Positions 25,585-33,698 of a stretch of DNA of 36,618 nucleotides are shown piece by piece. Location of the stretch: positions 1 through 36,618 of the forward strand of contig JAIDTI010000025.1 in the NCBI GenBank assembly GCA_029060755.1, given 5' to 3'. The notes under the pieces were generated by a model that was not told the origin of the DNA, made no database searches, and saw nothing but the letters and a program-made list of their open reading frames with translations. The translations under genes were made by a program, and so were the position numbers. Numbering within the stretch: the first letter of the stretch is position 1; each line of letters starts with the position of its first letter. Source of the DNA: Ruminococcus sp. (GTDB taxonomy: Bacteria > Bacillota > Clostridia > Oscillospirales > Ruminococcaceae).

Positions 25585-26850
25585 TTATTGCTGTTTCAAA
25601 AAGTCCTCAAATTCAGCTTTTTTCAAAGGTTTGGAATAATAATATCCCTGAATATAATCACAGCCTAATGCTTTCAGGCGTTCAAGCTGACTTTTCGTTT
25701 CAACACCTTCCTAAATAGTACGCAGTTTCATCATGTTTGCAAGCTGCATCGCAAAATTCAGGACACTTCTGTCTGAATCAGGGTTATCTTTTTGCAACAA
25801 GCTTATATCCAGTTTAAGTATATCGATATTCATATCATTCAGAGTAGAAAGAGATGTGTAACCAGCACCAAAATCATCAAGTTCAACAACAAATCCGGAA
25901 TTGTGCAGAATATTTATATGTTTCTTAATATCTTCAGCTTTTTCTGCATAGCTTGATTCCGTCACTTCAAGGTGAAATAAGGAGTGGTCAAGATGATACC
26001 AGTCCACAATCTGAATGATTCTGTTGGACAAATCGTGAGAGTTGAAATCCTTTCTTGAAATGTTCACCGAAACAGGAACAAGATTAATACCTTTATCTTT
26101 CCATTCAGCTAAATCCTTGCACACCTGCTCCCAGACGAATAAATCCATTGATGTAATAAATCCATTCTTTTCAAACAGAGGAATAAAAATACCGGGATTC
26201 ATAAAACCTAATGTCGGGTGAATCCAGCGCACCAGAGCTTCCGCACCGCAGATTGTTTCAGACAAGATATTCATTTTAGGCTGATAATATACTTGAAACT
26301 GATTATTTTCCAATGCACTTTTCATATTTTCCTCTATAATAAGTTCCTGATGAATTGCTTTTCCGAGATTGTCATCATAAACTGCGAGATTCTTGCCATA
26401 CTGATGTTTTACGGACTGTACCGCCATATATGCACGGTCGCATGAAACAGAAATAGGCATATTGTGGTCTATATCAGCACACACGACGAACTTTACTACA
26501 ATACTGAAAACAGGAAGTTCGTCTTTAGCCTGTTCGGGCAGCTGAAAATTTTCCAGATATGTAAGTGCTGTTTCGTCCATATGTTGAACGATAGAAACAA
26601 AGCGGTCTGCACCATATCTGCCACAAATGACATCATTTCCAGCCATAGACAGCATTTTACCGGTTTGAATCAGCAGTAAATCGCCAGTTTCTGTTCCATA
26701 ACGTGAATTGAAGTGCTTGAAGTTTACAAAATCCGACAAAACAATATCAAATTTCTGTTCAGGATTATTCCTTACAAGTTGTTCTGCGTGATAACAAAAC
26801 GCTTCTCTTGTATATAAGCCTGTCAGTTTATCATATTCATTCATATTCAT
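25585..26850 (-). pseudogene. GGDEF/EAL protein gene interrupted by an in-frame amber codon
   Basis: A cyclic di-GMP-type protein. The N-terminal GGDEF-like domain (about 5-160) has YGADRF in place of GGDEF, so cyclase activity is unlikely. The EAL domain (from about 175) has CGAEALVRW (Glu204), Asn263, LEVTES, ELDDFG (Asp325-Asp326) and Lys346. At codon 380 a TAG (25713-25711) stops translation. The same frame then continues EGVETKSQLERLKALGCDY and QGYYYSKPLKK to a TAA at 25585, restoring the conserved EGVE and QGYYFSKP elements. Truncation removes a catalytic Glu of EAL phosphodiesterases. Unless the codon is suppressed, the product is inactive; it may also be a recent mutation or a sequencing error. 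Confidence 0.88.
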
Positions 26851-26885
26851 ATACTTTTTATCTCCTTTTATTGTAATTTTTACTA

Positions 26886-26914
26886 ATTATACCATATAAT
26901 CTTGAATTTGTCTA
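26886..26914 (-). promoter_or_regulatory. Extended -10 promoter of the GGDEF/EAL gene
   Basis: On the - strand TAGACA (26914-26909), 17-base spacer ending in TGG, TATAAT (26891-26886). The ribosome site AAAGGAG follows before ATG 26850. Confidence 0.7.
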
Positions 26915-26982
26915 CTTTATTATATGAATTTTCTTGTAAATTTTCTTGTTTATGCCCGATTTAACTGCGTTTCATAAGTTCG

Positions 26983-27037
26983 TTGGTAGACAATATAATT
27001 GTGAATCGCTATTTTTTTCTACCAATTTTTCTACCAA
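26983..27037. repeat. CTACCAA repeats, possible integrase arm or attachment sites
   Basis: CTACCAA occurs twice in direct orientation (27019-27025 and 27031-27037, within TTTTTCTACCAA units) and once inverted (TTGGTAG, 26983-26989). They lie just downstream of the integrase tail, where tyrosine-integrase attachment sites are commonly found. No duplicate att core is visible in the window. Confidence 0.35.
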
Positions 27038-27091
27038 AATCGTTCGTTTTTTGCTTTCTTTTTCTTGATTCCATTTTTCATTCATTATATT

Positions 27092-27360
27092 CTATAATGT
27101 TGACACTTGCGATTCACCCATATTACTGGGTTTATCGCTTTTCTTTTTTCTACCACTTGACTTTTTTGAATGTGCTTTGTCTGCTGTCTTTGCAGTTGAC
27201 TTCTTGTTTGTGTTTTTATTTGCAGTTTCCATTGTGGTCAGTTTCTCTGCATCGGATTTATCCTCCGACTTACCGCCGAGAATCCTTGCAATAGTTTCAG
27301 CCGAATTGACCTTAGCGTTATACTCCAAATGACTATAAAGATTTGCCGTAGTCCCCTTGC
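27092..27360 (-). pseudogene. C-terminal remnant of a tyrosine integrase
   Basis: The frame encodes GKGTTANLYSHLEYNAKVNS followed by AETIARILGG and a Lys/Ser-rich tail ending GESQVSTL. TTANLYSHLEY is the end of tyrosine integrases, with the catalytic Tyr in NLYSHL. Everything upstream (arm-binding domain, Arg and His motifs) is missing: the sequence runs directly into the end of the serine recombinase 3' half, within about 30 bases of that gene's stop. The element carrying that recombinase has therefore probably replaced or interrupted the integrase gene. It ends in TAG; the frame stays open another 37 codons without recognisable homology. Confidence 0.65.
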
Positions 27361-27408
27361 CAAATGGTAACACACTTTCGTATAAGTAATAGATGTCGTA
27401 AAATTGCC

Positions 27409-28652
27409 TTAAAACAGGTTTCTTTTGTCAGGCAGAGGTTCATCAAATAGCTTGTAGTTAATATAGATCTCCCTGGGTTTGCCCTCGACATAGGCATCAA
27501 GGGTAATATATACTCAATAAGCTCCAGACACATTTCACGGGTAAGCTCCTGAACATCGGTGTACTTCTTCAAACGAGCGATAAAAAGCTCCACCTCTTCC
27601 TCGTCCTGCTTGATTGCAGAGAGCTTCGCTTCAAGTTCTGATACTTCTGCGGACAGCTCTTTCTGCTCAGCTTCATATTTCGCCATGAGCTTCATTGACA
27701 CGTCCTCAGATACCTTTCCGAGAACCTTGTCCTCATAGATTGTCTGGATCAGCGTATCAAGCTCCTGCAAGCGAAATTTGCCCTCTGTCAGCTTCTTGGT
27801 ATCAACGGCATACTGTTCCTCGTTGTGCTTTGTTTTGTGTGCAAGAAATTTCGCTCTTGCAGCGTCCTCGGTCCCTACAACAAGACTTGCCATACTGCGA
27901 ATATCTTCAAGAACGACCGCATCAATATCGCTCATTTTGATGTAGTGACTCGGACAGTATCGCTTACCGAACTTCATGTAGGAAGTGCAGTTATAATTAT
28001 GGCGGATATACTTCCTCGGCTTTTTCTTACTGCCATTTGTGGTGTTGTTCCACGCAAGGCGAACTTTGTTTCCGCAGTCCTGACAGTAGATCAATCCACT
28101 GAGGTTTGCAACAAAGCCGCTGCTATTACGCTTGCCCTGAGATACCGACTGCTCCATCTCATGCACTCTGTCCCAAAGTTCCTGGGAAACAATAGGCTCG
28201 TGCGTGTTCTTCACAATAACCATATCTTTTTCATCACGCTTTATTGTTTTGTGACTCTTGTAGCTCACCGTTGTTGTGCGGAGCTGGACAAGGTGTCCGA
28301 GATAAGTGTAGTTGTGAAGTATCTGCCTGACAGATTCACCACACCACATATGCCTTGTACGTCGAGGATTTGGATTGCCGAGTTTCGCATAATAGTAATC
28401 CGATGGAATAGGCACACCGTCCTCATTGAGCTTGTCTGCTATGTGATGCGGAGATATACCACTTGCACGCATTTCAAAAATGTTGCAGACGATAGGTGCG
28501 GCATCGGGATCAATGACAGGCAGATTATTCGGATCATCGCCCTTTGTATAACCAAATGGCGCACAAGTTGCACGATACTTACCTGCTTTAGCATTGTCTT
28601 CAATGACAGCCTTGATCTTTTTTGAAGTTGAAGCAGCGTGCCATTCGTTAAA
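27409..28652 (-). pseudogene. 3' half of a large serine recombinase gene, separated by insertion and frameshifted
   Basis: The frame begins inside the gene with FNEWHAASTSKKIKAV, so the catalytic N-terminal domain is absent here. It covers the recombinase domain (APFGYTKGDDPN, RQILHNYTYLGHL), the zinc-ribbon (CQDCGNKVR with later Cys pair), the coiled coil and ELTREMCLELIEY. There a TA-dinucleotide run (about 27505-27513) has two extra bases. In the shifted frame the normal end TLDAYVEGKPREIYINYKLF and PLPDKRNLF is recovered to TAA at 27409. The missing 5' half lies at 36050-36454 and joins exactly and in frame: CTT (Leu) then TTT (Phe). The reconstructed protein is about 548 residues, like the intact recombinase at 28704-30332. 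Confidence 0.93.
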
Positions 28653-28692
28653 AAGAGTGAGAGTCCAAAAAGGACAAAGTATTTTTTTGTAC

Positions 28693-28721
28693 TGCCCCTG
28701 CCATCAGGCAAGGGCATTTTT
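28693..28721. terminator. Hairpin overlapping the recombinase stop codon
   Basis: TGCCCCTGCC (28693-28702) pairs with GGCAAGGGCA (28707-28716), with one mismatch. The T-run (TTTTTC) lies on the + strand side, so it would stop + strand transcription entering the element rather than the recombinase transcript itself. Confidence 0.45.
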
Positions 28722-30332
28722 CTTGTTTTTCAACGGTTTATTAATCAGTTTGTAATAGATGTGAATATCACGAACAGCTTTTCTGCCCTGATAGGCATCG
28801 ACCGTAAAATATTCTATCAAGTCAAGGCACATCTCCCGTGTCAGCTCATCTGCTCCGACATAGGATTTCAAACGGCGAATATATTCATCAACGTCCGCTT
28901 CGTCTTGTCTGTCTGCATCGGCTCTTTGAATAAGCGTATCAAGCTCCGTCTGCAAGGTATCTTTCTCCTGCTGATACTTTGTGAGCAGGTCAGCACAGGT
29001 CTTTTCGGGCAAACTGCCAAGCACCTTATCCTCATAGATTTTCTGAATCAGCTTGTCGAGATCAGATATACGCTTTTCAATGTCCTTTTGCCTTTTCTTA
29101 TCGGCATTGTCATGGGTCGATTTCTCTCCACGCTTACGGGCAAGATATTTCTCACGAGCCTTTTCATCATTCATCACAAAGTCGATTTGGCGGCGAATAT
29201 CCTGCAAGATAATGCTCTCCAGATTGGTATAATTAATGTGATGTGACGTGCAATGTTCCTTACCGAAACGAGCGTGAAAGCCACAAACATAACCATAGGG
29301 AGCTTTCGCACATGATGAATAGTGCTGCTTCATTTTCGTTCCGCAGTCGGCACAGTAGCCCAAACCAGACAGCGGCATTGTTACGCCTTTCTTTGTCTGC
29401 TTGCCAGTGCTGACAGATGCTTCGATCTCACGCACTTTATCCCAAAGCTCCTGAGAAACAATAGCTTCATGATTGTTCTCTACAACCGCCCACTCATCAG
29501 CACTTTTCTGTATCGTCTTGTGATTTTTATAGCTCACGGTTGTTGTGCGGAGCTGAGCGAGGTGTCCGAGATAAATTTGATTGCTCAAAATACGCTTGAC
29601 AGCAGTCGGACTCCATAAGTGATGTGAGTATTGCGGTGCTTCCTTGCCGATCTTGCTGTACTTGTAGTCCTGCGGAGGAAGAATACCCTCACTGTTCAGC
29701 GTTTCGGAGATTTTTGTTACGTTCCAACCTGCTGCCCTCATCTCAAAGATACGGCGGACAATCTCGGCAGCTTCGCGGTCGATCTGGGGAGTGAAATTCG
29801 CATCATCACCCTTGACATAGCCATATGCTGCGAATGTAGTCTTATACTTACCCGACCTTGCATTGCTCTCAAAAACGGCTCTCAGCTTTTTGGAAGTATT
29901 GGCGGCGAACCATTCATTAAAAACGTTCATGATTGGCAGCATATCCATACTTGCACTGTCACTGTTGAACGTATCAATGTTGTCGGTGAGTGCGATAAAA
30001 CGGATATTGTACATTGGAAACAGGTAGTCCACATACTGACCTACGGCAATATAATTGCGTCCGAAACGGCTCATATCCTTGCAAAGAATAAGATTGATAT
30101 TTCCAGCCTTTGCATCTTCAAGCAATCTCTGGACACCCGGTCTCTCGAACGTAACGCCGGAAATTCCATCGTCAACATGCTCATCGTAAATCGTCCAGTC
30201 CTGTTCTTTAACATAATTCGTGAGAACTCGTTTCTGGTTCTCTATCGAAAGGGATTCGCCCTGTCTCTCATCATCACGGGAAAGACGGAGGTAAATCCTA
30301 ACTTTATAATCGGTCTGCTTTGGTATCATCAT
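28704..30332 (-). CDS. Large serine recombinase (integrase/transposase) of the inserted element
   Basis: A 542-residue protein with all domains of large serine recombinases. The resolvase catalytic domain covers about 9-155 (nucleophile Ser18 in IYLRLSRDD; GESLSIENQK; DMSRFGRN). The recombinase domain follows (YGYVKGDDANF, RILSNQIYLGHLAQLRTT). The zinc ribbon has CADCGTK and a second Cys pair around YVCGFHARFGKEHC. A coiled coil covers about 400-490, and the C-terminal end is YYKLINKPLKNKK. The start is ATG 30332 or 30329, just after AAAGGAG; the frame is open to 30401 but that part is promoter. It lies at the left edge of the element and presumably catalyses its excision and insertion. No lesion was seen, so it may be active. 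It is clearly paralogous to the split recombinase. Confidence 0.95.
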   Translation of the reverse strand: MMIPKQTDYKVRIYLRLSRDDERQGESLSIENQKRVLTNYVKEQDWTIYDEHVDDGISGVTFERPGVQRLLEDAKAGNINLILCKDMSRFGRNYIAVGQYVDYLFPMYNIRFIALTDNIDTFNSDSASMDMLPIMNVFNEWFAANTSKKLRAVFESNARSGKYKTTFAAYGYVKGDDANFTPQIDREAAEIVRRIFEMRAAGWNVTKISETLNSEGILPPQDYKYSKIGKEAPQYSHHLWSPTAVKRILSNQIYLGHLAQLRTTTVSYKNHKTIQKSADEWAVVENNHEAIVSQELWDKVREIEASVSTGKQTKKGVTMPLSGLGYCADCGTKMKQHYSSCAKAPYGYVCGFHARFGKEHCTSHHINYTNLESIILQDIRRQIDFVMNDEKAREKYLARKRGEKSTHDNADKKRQKDIEKRISDLDKLIQKIYEDKVLGSLPEKTCADLLTKYQQEKDTLQTELDTLIQRADADRQDEADVDEYIRRLKSYVGADELTREMCLDLIEYFTVDAYQGRKAVRDIHIYYKLINKPLKNKKNALA

Positions 30333-30355
30333 AAACTCCTTTCTATCCAAAGCGA

Positions 30356-30401
30356 CCTTTACCGATATTCCTATTATAGCGCAATGTATCGGTAAAGGCA
30401 A
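30356..30401 (-). promoter_or_regulatory. Recombinase promoter embedded in a perfect 12-bp palindrome
   Basis: On the - strand TTGCCT (30401-30396), 17-base spacer, TATAAT (30378-30373). The arms CCTTTACCGATA (30356-30367) and TATCGGTAAAGG (30387-30398) are perfect inverted repeats that cover the -35/spacer and the start region. This arrangement suggests an operator for repression, perhaps by the recombinase itself or by a small protein. A similar layout precedes the split recombinase (36484-36526). Confidence 0.8.
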
Positions 30402-30419
30402 TAGCTTTTGAGGAAAAAG

Positions 30420-30620
30420 TTATGCTGATTTCGGAACGAGACCGAGCATTTCACTCATCGCCCTGTCCTCAGCATACCGATACATTACATCGTTTATATC
30501 CTTGTCTCCAATGAAGTAGCTATGCACACGGTAACGCCTGCCGTCCACATCATACTCGTTGACATGAACGGAGCAGTCCTTATACTGCTCGTTCATCTCC
30601 TGCATTGTTCTGTTTTTCAT
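30420..30620 (-). CDS. Small element-encoded protein, 66 residues
   Basis: A small soluble protein with the core HVNEYDVDGRRYRVHSYFIG, then a helical DINDVMYRYAEDRAMSEML. It has AAAGGA upstream of its ATG and its own promoter at 30755-30783. It resembles the small transposon proteins found next to serine recombinases in Clostridiales elements, whose role is not settled; excision control or regulation are possible. It is transcribed in the same direction as the recombinase, which has a separate promoter after it. Confidence 0.7.
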   Translation of the reverse strand: MKNRTMQEMNEQYKDCSVHVNEYDVDGRRYRVHSYFIGDKDINDVMYRYAEDRAMSEMLGLVPKSA

Positions 30621-30754
30621 AGCGAATTTTCCTTTGCTTATCTATCTCTACGCATTGGAGAGGGCATCGCTTTTTCTATCTTACCCTCTATGCCACTGTA
30701 AAGGTCAAGTTCATTTTTCCTTTCTGCCGACCGAGTATTTTTACAGCTATACCC

Positions 30755-30783
30755 ATTATAGCACGCCCTACGCTGCTTGTCTA
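30755..30783 (-). promoter_or_regulatory. Extended -10 promoter of the small protein gene
   Basis: On the - strand TAGACA (30783-30778), 17-base spacer ending in TGC, TATAAT (30760-30755). It leaves a leader of about 125 bases with a GAGGG/CCCTC hairpin. Confidence 0.65.
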
Positions 30784-30953
30784 CTGGCATTGCGCACGAA
30801 TTTTTTGTGTGTCAAAAAGGCTTAAAATCGGGGAATAATTCTATTGAGACACTTTTCGTGAATAGGACAACAAGATATGCAAAGTAATTGAAAGATAGCC
30901 GATACATTTTCATTCGTCATTTTCCACATAGCTACAAAAATATTTTTTAGAAT

Positions 30954-30981
30954 AAAAAAACACCGAGCAGGAGACTCAGTG
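30954..30981 (-). terminator. Intrinsic terminator for a leftward transcript from the noncoding block
   Basis: On the - strand CACTGAG, a 7-base loop and CTCGGTG (one G-T pair) form the stem, followed by TTTTTTT. No convincing gene lies upstream on this strand, so it may end a noncoding RNA or the tail of a lost gene. Confidence 0.6.
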
Positions 30982-31102
30982 TAGATGATAATATGGGGAT
31001 TTTATAAGTCTATGGATTTTCTGTCTGTTGTCCCATAAACAGCATAAACAAGCGATTTACAAGCACCACATCTATATGTCTGCTGACTGGTGCTTGACCT
31101 CA

Positions 31103-31413
31103 CCCGCTGACACAGGCAAGCAACAGCGGGGCTGAAATTGTTCCTGAACGATAAGCATATCGCAGGAACAAACGCGCGGAGCGCGGATTTAAAAACGGCG
31201 AGATTGCCGCTTGTAACCCCATAGCACTTTTGGTGCGAGACCGACACCAAAAGAGCATATGGGGCTGCCTTGCGGCAGATAATCGGATATCGCCGAACGG
31301 AAAAGCAAGAGCATCAAAACAGGTTTTGATTGTACTGAAAATGCTGATTGTGCAGATTGAGTCCAAAAGAGAGCAAATCAGCGTTCTGTTACTCTTGACA
31401 AGAGTAAACGCAA
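31103..31413. repeat. Dense array of hairpins in noncoding DNA (mobilisation/oriT-like region)
   Basis: Successive inverted repeats fill this stretch. CCCGCTG pairs with CAGCGGG (31103-31130). TTGTTCCTG plus CGATA pairs with TATCG plus CAGGAACAA (31138-31171). CGCGC pairs with GCGCG (31173-31185). A 19-bp imperfect pair joins 31217-31235 to 31245-31264. CTGCC/GGCAG, ATCAAAAC/GTTTTGAT and TTACTCTT/AAGAGTAA follow. No coding frame has a ribosome site. Such structure fits single-stranded DNA processing (oriT, lagging-strand origin) or a structured RNA. Confidence 0.65.
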
Positions 31414-31471
31414 AGACGCTTTCGACAGCCGAGTAACCGTCTATCAAAAGTGTCTTATGCGCCCTACGGGG
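31414..31471 (+). other. Candidate origin of transfer with MOBQ-like nic sequence
   Basis: An inverted repeat (AGACG with CGTCT at 31414-31442, inner TCG/CGA) is followed by CTTATGCGCCCTACGGGG (31454-31471). The core ATGCGCCCT matches the nic region of IncQ/MOBQ-type origins, where cleavage falls after the last T (here 31465/31466). The relaxase gene usually next to such a site is absent. Confidence 0.55.
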
Positions 31472-31557
31472 TTATCTCGCACAGGAGAACGGCTGACAAA
31501 GTAGCCGACTCATAGTACCGAAACAGGTATTTCAATATGGATTATCTGAACTTTCCG

Positions 31558-31782
31558 CATTTTCAGCACATTCAGTTTTTTTAAGTGTGGAAAATGTTGA
31601 TTGTTCACGTTTCCGACATTATGAGGAATCTGTATTTTGAGCTTTTTGCACCTTTTGTACTGCAAAAGGCTCAAAAGATGCAAAATCCATACTCCGAGGA
31701 TTGTGGGGCGTGTCGATGCGTGACGGTCGTGACGATGTTTCTGAGGTCTCTAAAAGGCCGTCACTATCGACACGCATCGTCA
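31558..31782. repeat. Second hairpin cluster, including a 17-bp stem
   Basis: TTTTGAGC plus TTTTTGCA pairs with TGCAAAA plus GGCTCAAAA (31635-31676). GCGTGTCGAT plus GTGACGG (31708-31726) pairs with CCGTCAC plus ATCGACACGC (31758-31775), with an alternative TGACGATG/CATCGTCA pairing across it. An imperfect stem also joins CATTTTC near 31558 to GAAAATG near 31591. No gene was seen from 31472 to 31970. Confidence 0.6.
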
Positions 31783-31974
31783 TGGAGAATTTAAGCGCTA
31801 TCAAAGCTGTATCTTCCCGATATGGATTTATGGGCAAAATGATTACCTATGATTTTATGCTATGAAGTTGATAGATACATCTCCCCTCGAAAAGATATAT
31901 TTATCCGATACATAACGCTTTCGTAAAAAAGATTATCGAACAATCATAGATTGCGATAAAAATTGACTAAGGTC

Positions 31975-32148
31975 AAAGCGATACCTATACGGAATCTTGC
32001 TGAGCAGGTAGTACCGCTGTATAGACACCAGCGGTCTCCCTGCTCAGAGGGATACCCTCCGAGACCTACCGATCACTGCCATGGACAGAGATAAATATGC
32101 TATCAATGCAATATGCTCCCCACGGATAAAATGCCGTGAGGAGCTTTT
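31975..32148 (+). ncRNA. Candidate structured RNA ending in an intrinsic terminator
   Basis: A branched fold is visible: TGAGCAGG (32001-32008) with CCTGCTCA (32039-32046) encloses CCGCTG with CAGCGG. GAGGG-ATA-CCCTC (32047-32059) follows. GAGACC and CTACC further on could pair back with GGTCTC and GGTAG, giving a pseudoknot-like arrangement. The segment ends in a strong terminator. No known RNA family was recognised, and the 5' end is not defined. Confidence 0.35.
32115..32148 (+). terminator. Intrinsic terminator before the tyrosine recombinase unit
   Basis: GCTCCCCACGG (32115-32125) pairs with CCGTGAGGAGC (32134-32144) with one mismatch, followed by TTTTCATTTTT. Confidence 0.8.
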
Positions 32149-32220
32149 CATTTTTCACATATTCATCGCACTTAAAGCGCAGTATCAGCGCATTGAACCC
32201 TTATAATTAAAACAGCTGAT

Positions 32221-32247
32221 TTCTCAAAACAGATAAATTCATGAAAA
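32221..32247 (+). repeat. Left 27-bp inverted repeat flanking the tyrosine recombinase
   Basis: It begins TTCTCAAAACAG and ends TTCATGAAAA. The exact reverse complement is found at 33579-33605. The recombinase promoter and gene lie between the two copies. Confidence 0.9.
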
Positions 32248-32274
32248 ACTGTTGATTGCACCAAGAAAACACAC

Positions 32275-32303
32275 TTGAACAATACACTTTCTCTTGTTAC
32301 AAT
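32275..32303 (+). promoter_or_regulatory. Promoter of the tyrosine recombinase
   Basis: TTGAAC (32275-32280), 17-base spacer, TACAAT (32298-32303), inside the inverted-repeat-bounded segment. Confidence 0.7.
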
Positions 32304-32419
32304 TATAAATGATTTTTCCTGAAATTGCAAGTGGAATATACAAAATCAGCAGTTTGTCTATAAAAAGAATATCTGAAATGTGCATATTGCCTATTTCAGA
32401 TTGTTTGGAGGGTTACGAA

Positions 32420-33511
32420 ATGGAAAATGCAGGTGCGAATATAACTTTACATAAAGACGGTCGATATATGGGAAAATTTATTATTGGCTACGATGATAAC
32501 GGAAAAGCTCAATATCAGTATGTCTATGGCAGGACTTATGATGAAGCTGAACACAAGATTCTGATTGGTCGTGAGGTGGCATCACGCTATCTTTCGAGCA
32601 GATATATCACTGTCGGAAAGATTTATAATGAATGGCTGAATGCTGTAGTAAACCGTGTTAAAGAGTCAACTTTTGCAAACTACAAAGTGAAGTTTGAGAA
32701 ACATATATTGCCTGAATTTGTTGATATTCCGTGTGCTGACCTATCAGCAGGCAGGATAAATGAATTTATAAACAAAAAACTTGCAGAGGGACTTTCTGCA
32801 AGCTATGTAAGGGATATTTTCACCGTTTTCAAGTCAATGCTGAAATATGCTCAGGAGGAATACGGCTTCAGACTATCGCTGAAAAATGTCGTACTTCCAA
32901 AAACTGAAAAGAAACAGATTGAAAAAATCAGCGATACAGAACAGAAAAGGCTTGTTTCGTATCTCATGGAAAATATGTCACTTACAGCTTTCGGAATCCT
33001 GATTTCTCTTTTTATGGGACTGCGTATCGGTGAACTTTGTGGCTTAAAATGGAGTGATGTGGACTTTGATAACAGGATTTTGCATATTAAAAGAACGGTT
33101 CAGCGCATCAGTTCAGCCAATGGCAACAGAAAAACAAAAGTAATAATCTCAACTCCGAAATCCGATACCTCTTTCAGAAGTGTTGCTGTACCCGATTTTC
33201 TTATGGAATATTTTAAAAAGTTTAGAAATGAAGCTGATTTCTTTATTCTGTCGGGTTCTGATAAGGTAATCGAACCTCGCACTATGTAGTATCATTATAA
33301 AAAGATGCTTAAATATGCTGAAATAGAAAATCACAATTTTCACAAACTCCGCCATACGTTTGCTACAAATTGTGCTGAAAAAGGTTTTGATGTGAAAACA
33401 TTGTCTGTAATTCTCGGTCACAGCAATGTAAATCTCACGCTTAACCGCTATATCCACCCCGACCGTTCCCACGAGCGGAAACTTATGAATAGTATGTGTA
33501 TGTGTATTTAG
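32420..33511 (+). pseudogene. Tyrosine recombinase gene with an in-frame amber codon
   Basis: The reconstructed product is about 363 residues. It has an N-terminal arm-type domain (ITLHKDGRYMGKF), a SAM-like core-binding domain (about 75-155) and a catalytic domain. The catalytic set is complete when read through: Arg in MGLRIGEL, Lys in STPKSDTSFRSV, HKLRH, GHSNVN and Tyr in NRYIHP. A TAG at 33287-33289 splits it after VIEPRTM. The frame continues YHYKKMLKYAEIENHNFHK; related integrases mostly have Gln (CAG) at this place, one base from TAG. The start ATG 32420 has GGAGGG eight bases upstream. Without suppression the product lacks His-x-x-Arg and Tyr and cannot recombine DNA. Confidence 0.9.
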
Positions 33512-33578
33512 TTGTAATTTGTTGTCAAATCAGTATCTTGAAAATTGAATATGTACGAATTTACACCGTTTTGAGAAG

Positions 33579-33605
33579 TTTTCATGAATTTATCTGTTTT
33601 GAGAA
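33579..33605 (-). repeat. Right 27-bp inverted repeat flanking the tyrosine recombinase
   Basis: Exact reverse complement of 32221-32247. On its inner side TTCTCAAAAC is repeated once more (on the - strand, before 33568), giving a direct-repeat pair typical of recombinase core/arm sites. Confidence 0.9.
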
Positions 33606-33607
33606 AA

Positions 33608-33639
33608 GTGATATGATATTCCCACTTATATTATATCAC
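33608..33639. promoter_or_regulatory. Palindrome upstream of the lysozyme gene, operator candidate
   Basis: GTGATATGATAT (33608-33619) and ATATTATATCAC (33628-33639) are inverted with one mismatch. They lie between the right inverted repeat and the lysozyme start, where its promoter must be. No clear -35/-10 pair was identified. Confidence 0.5.
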
Positions 33640-33698
33640 CGGTTAGGAGTGTGATAAGTCAAATAATGTCGTTTCAAAATTAATTAAGCAGGATTACT

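Noticed and set aside
27825..30395. + strand open frames of 200-266 codons opposite the serine recombinases
   Set aside because: Antisense shadows of conserved recombinase codons, without ribosome sites or recognisable domains.
31002..31447. - strand open frames of 82 and 115 codons in the hairpin block
   Set aside because: They run through palindromes, overlap each other in different frames and lack start signals. A terminator follows the first (30954), so a noncoding transcript remains possible.
25711..33511. Reassignment of TAG to Gln
   Set aside because: Two genes read through TAG with good homology, but TAG is the natural stop of the M6 protease (TAG TAA at 14802-14797), of the tyrosine recombinase (33509) and of the lysozyme-dockerin gene (35891). 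No suppressor tRNA is visible. Mutation is simpler.
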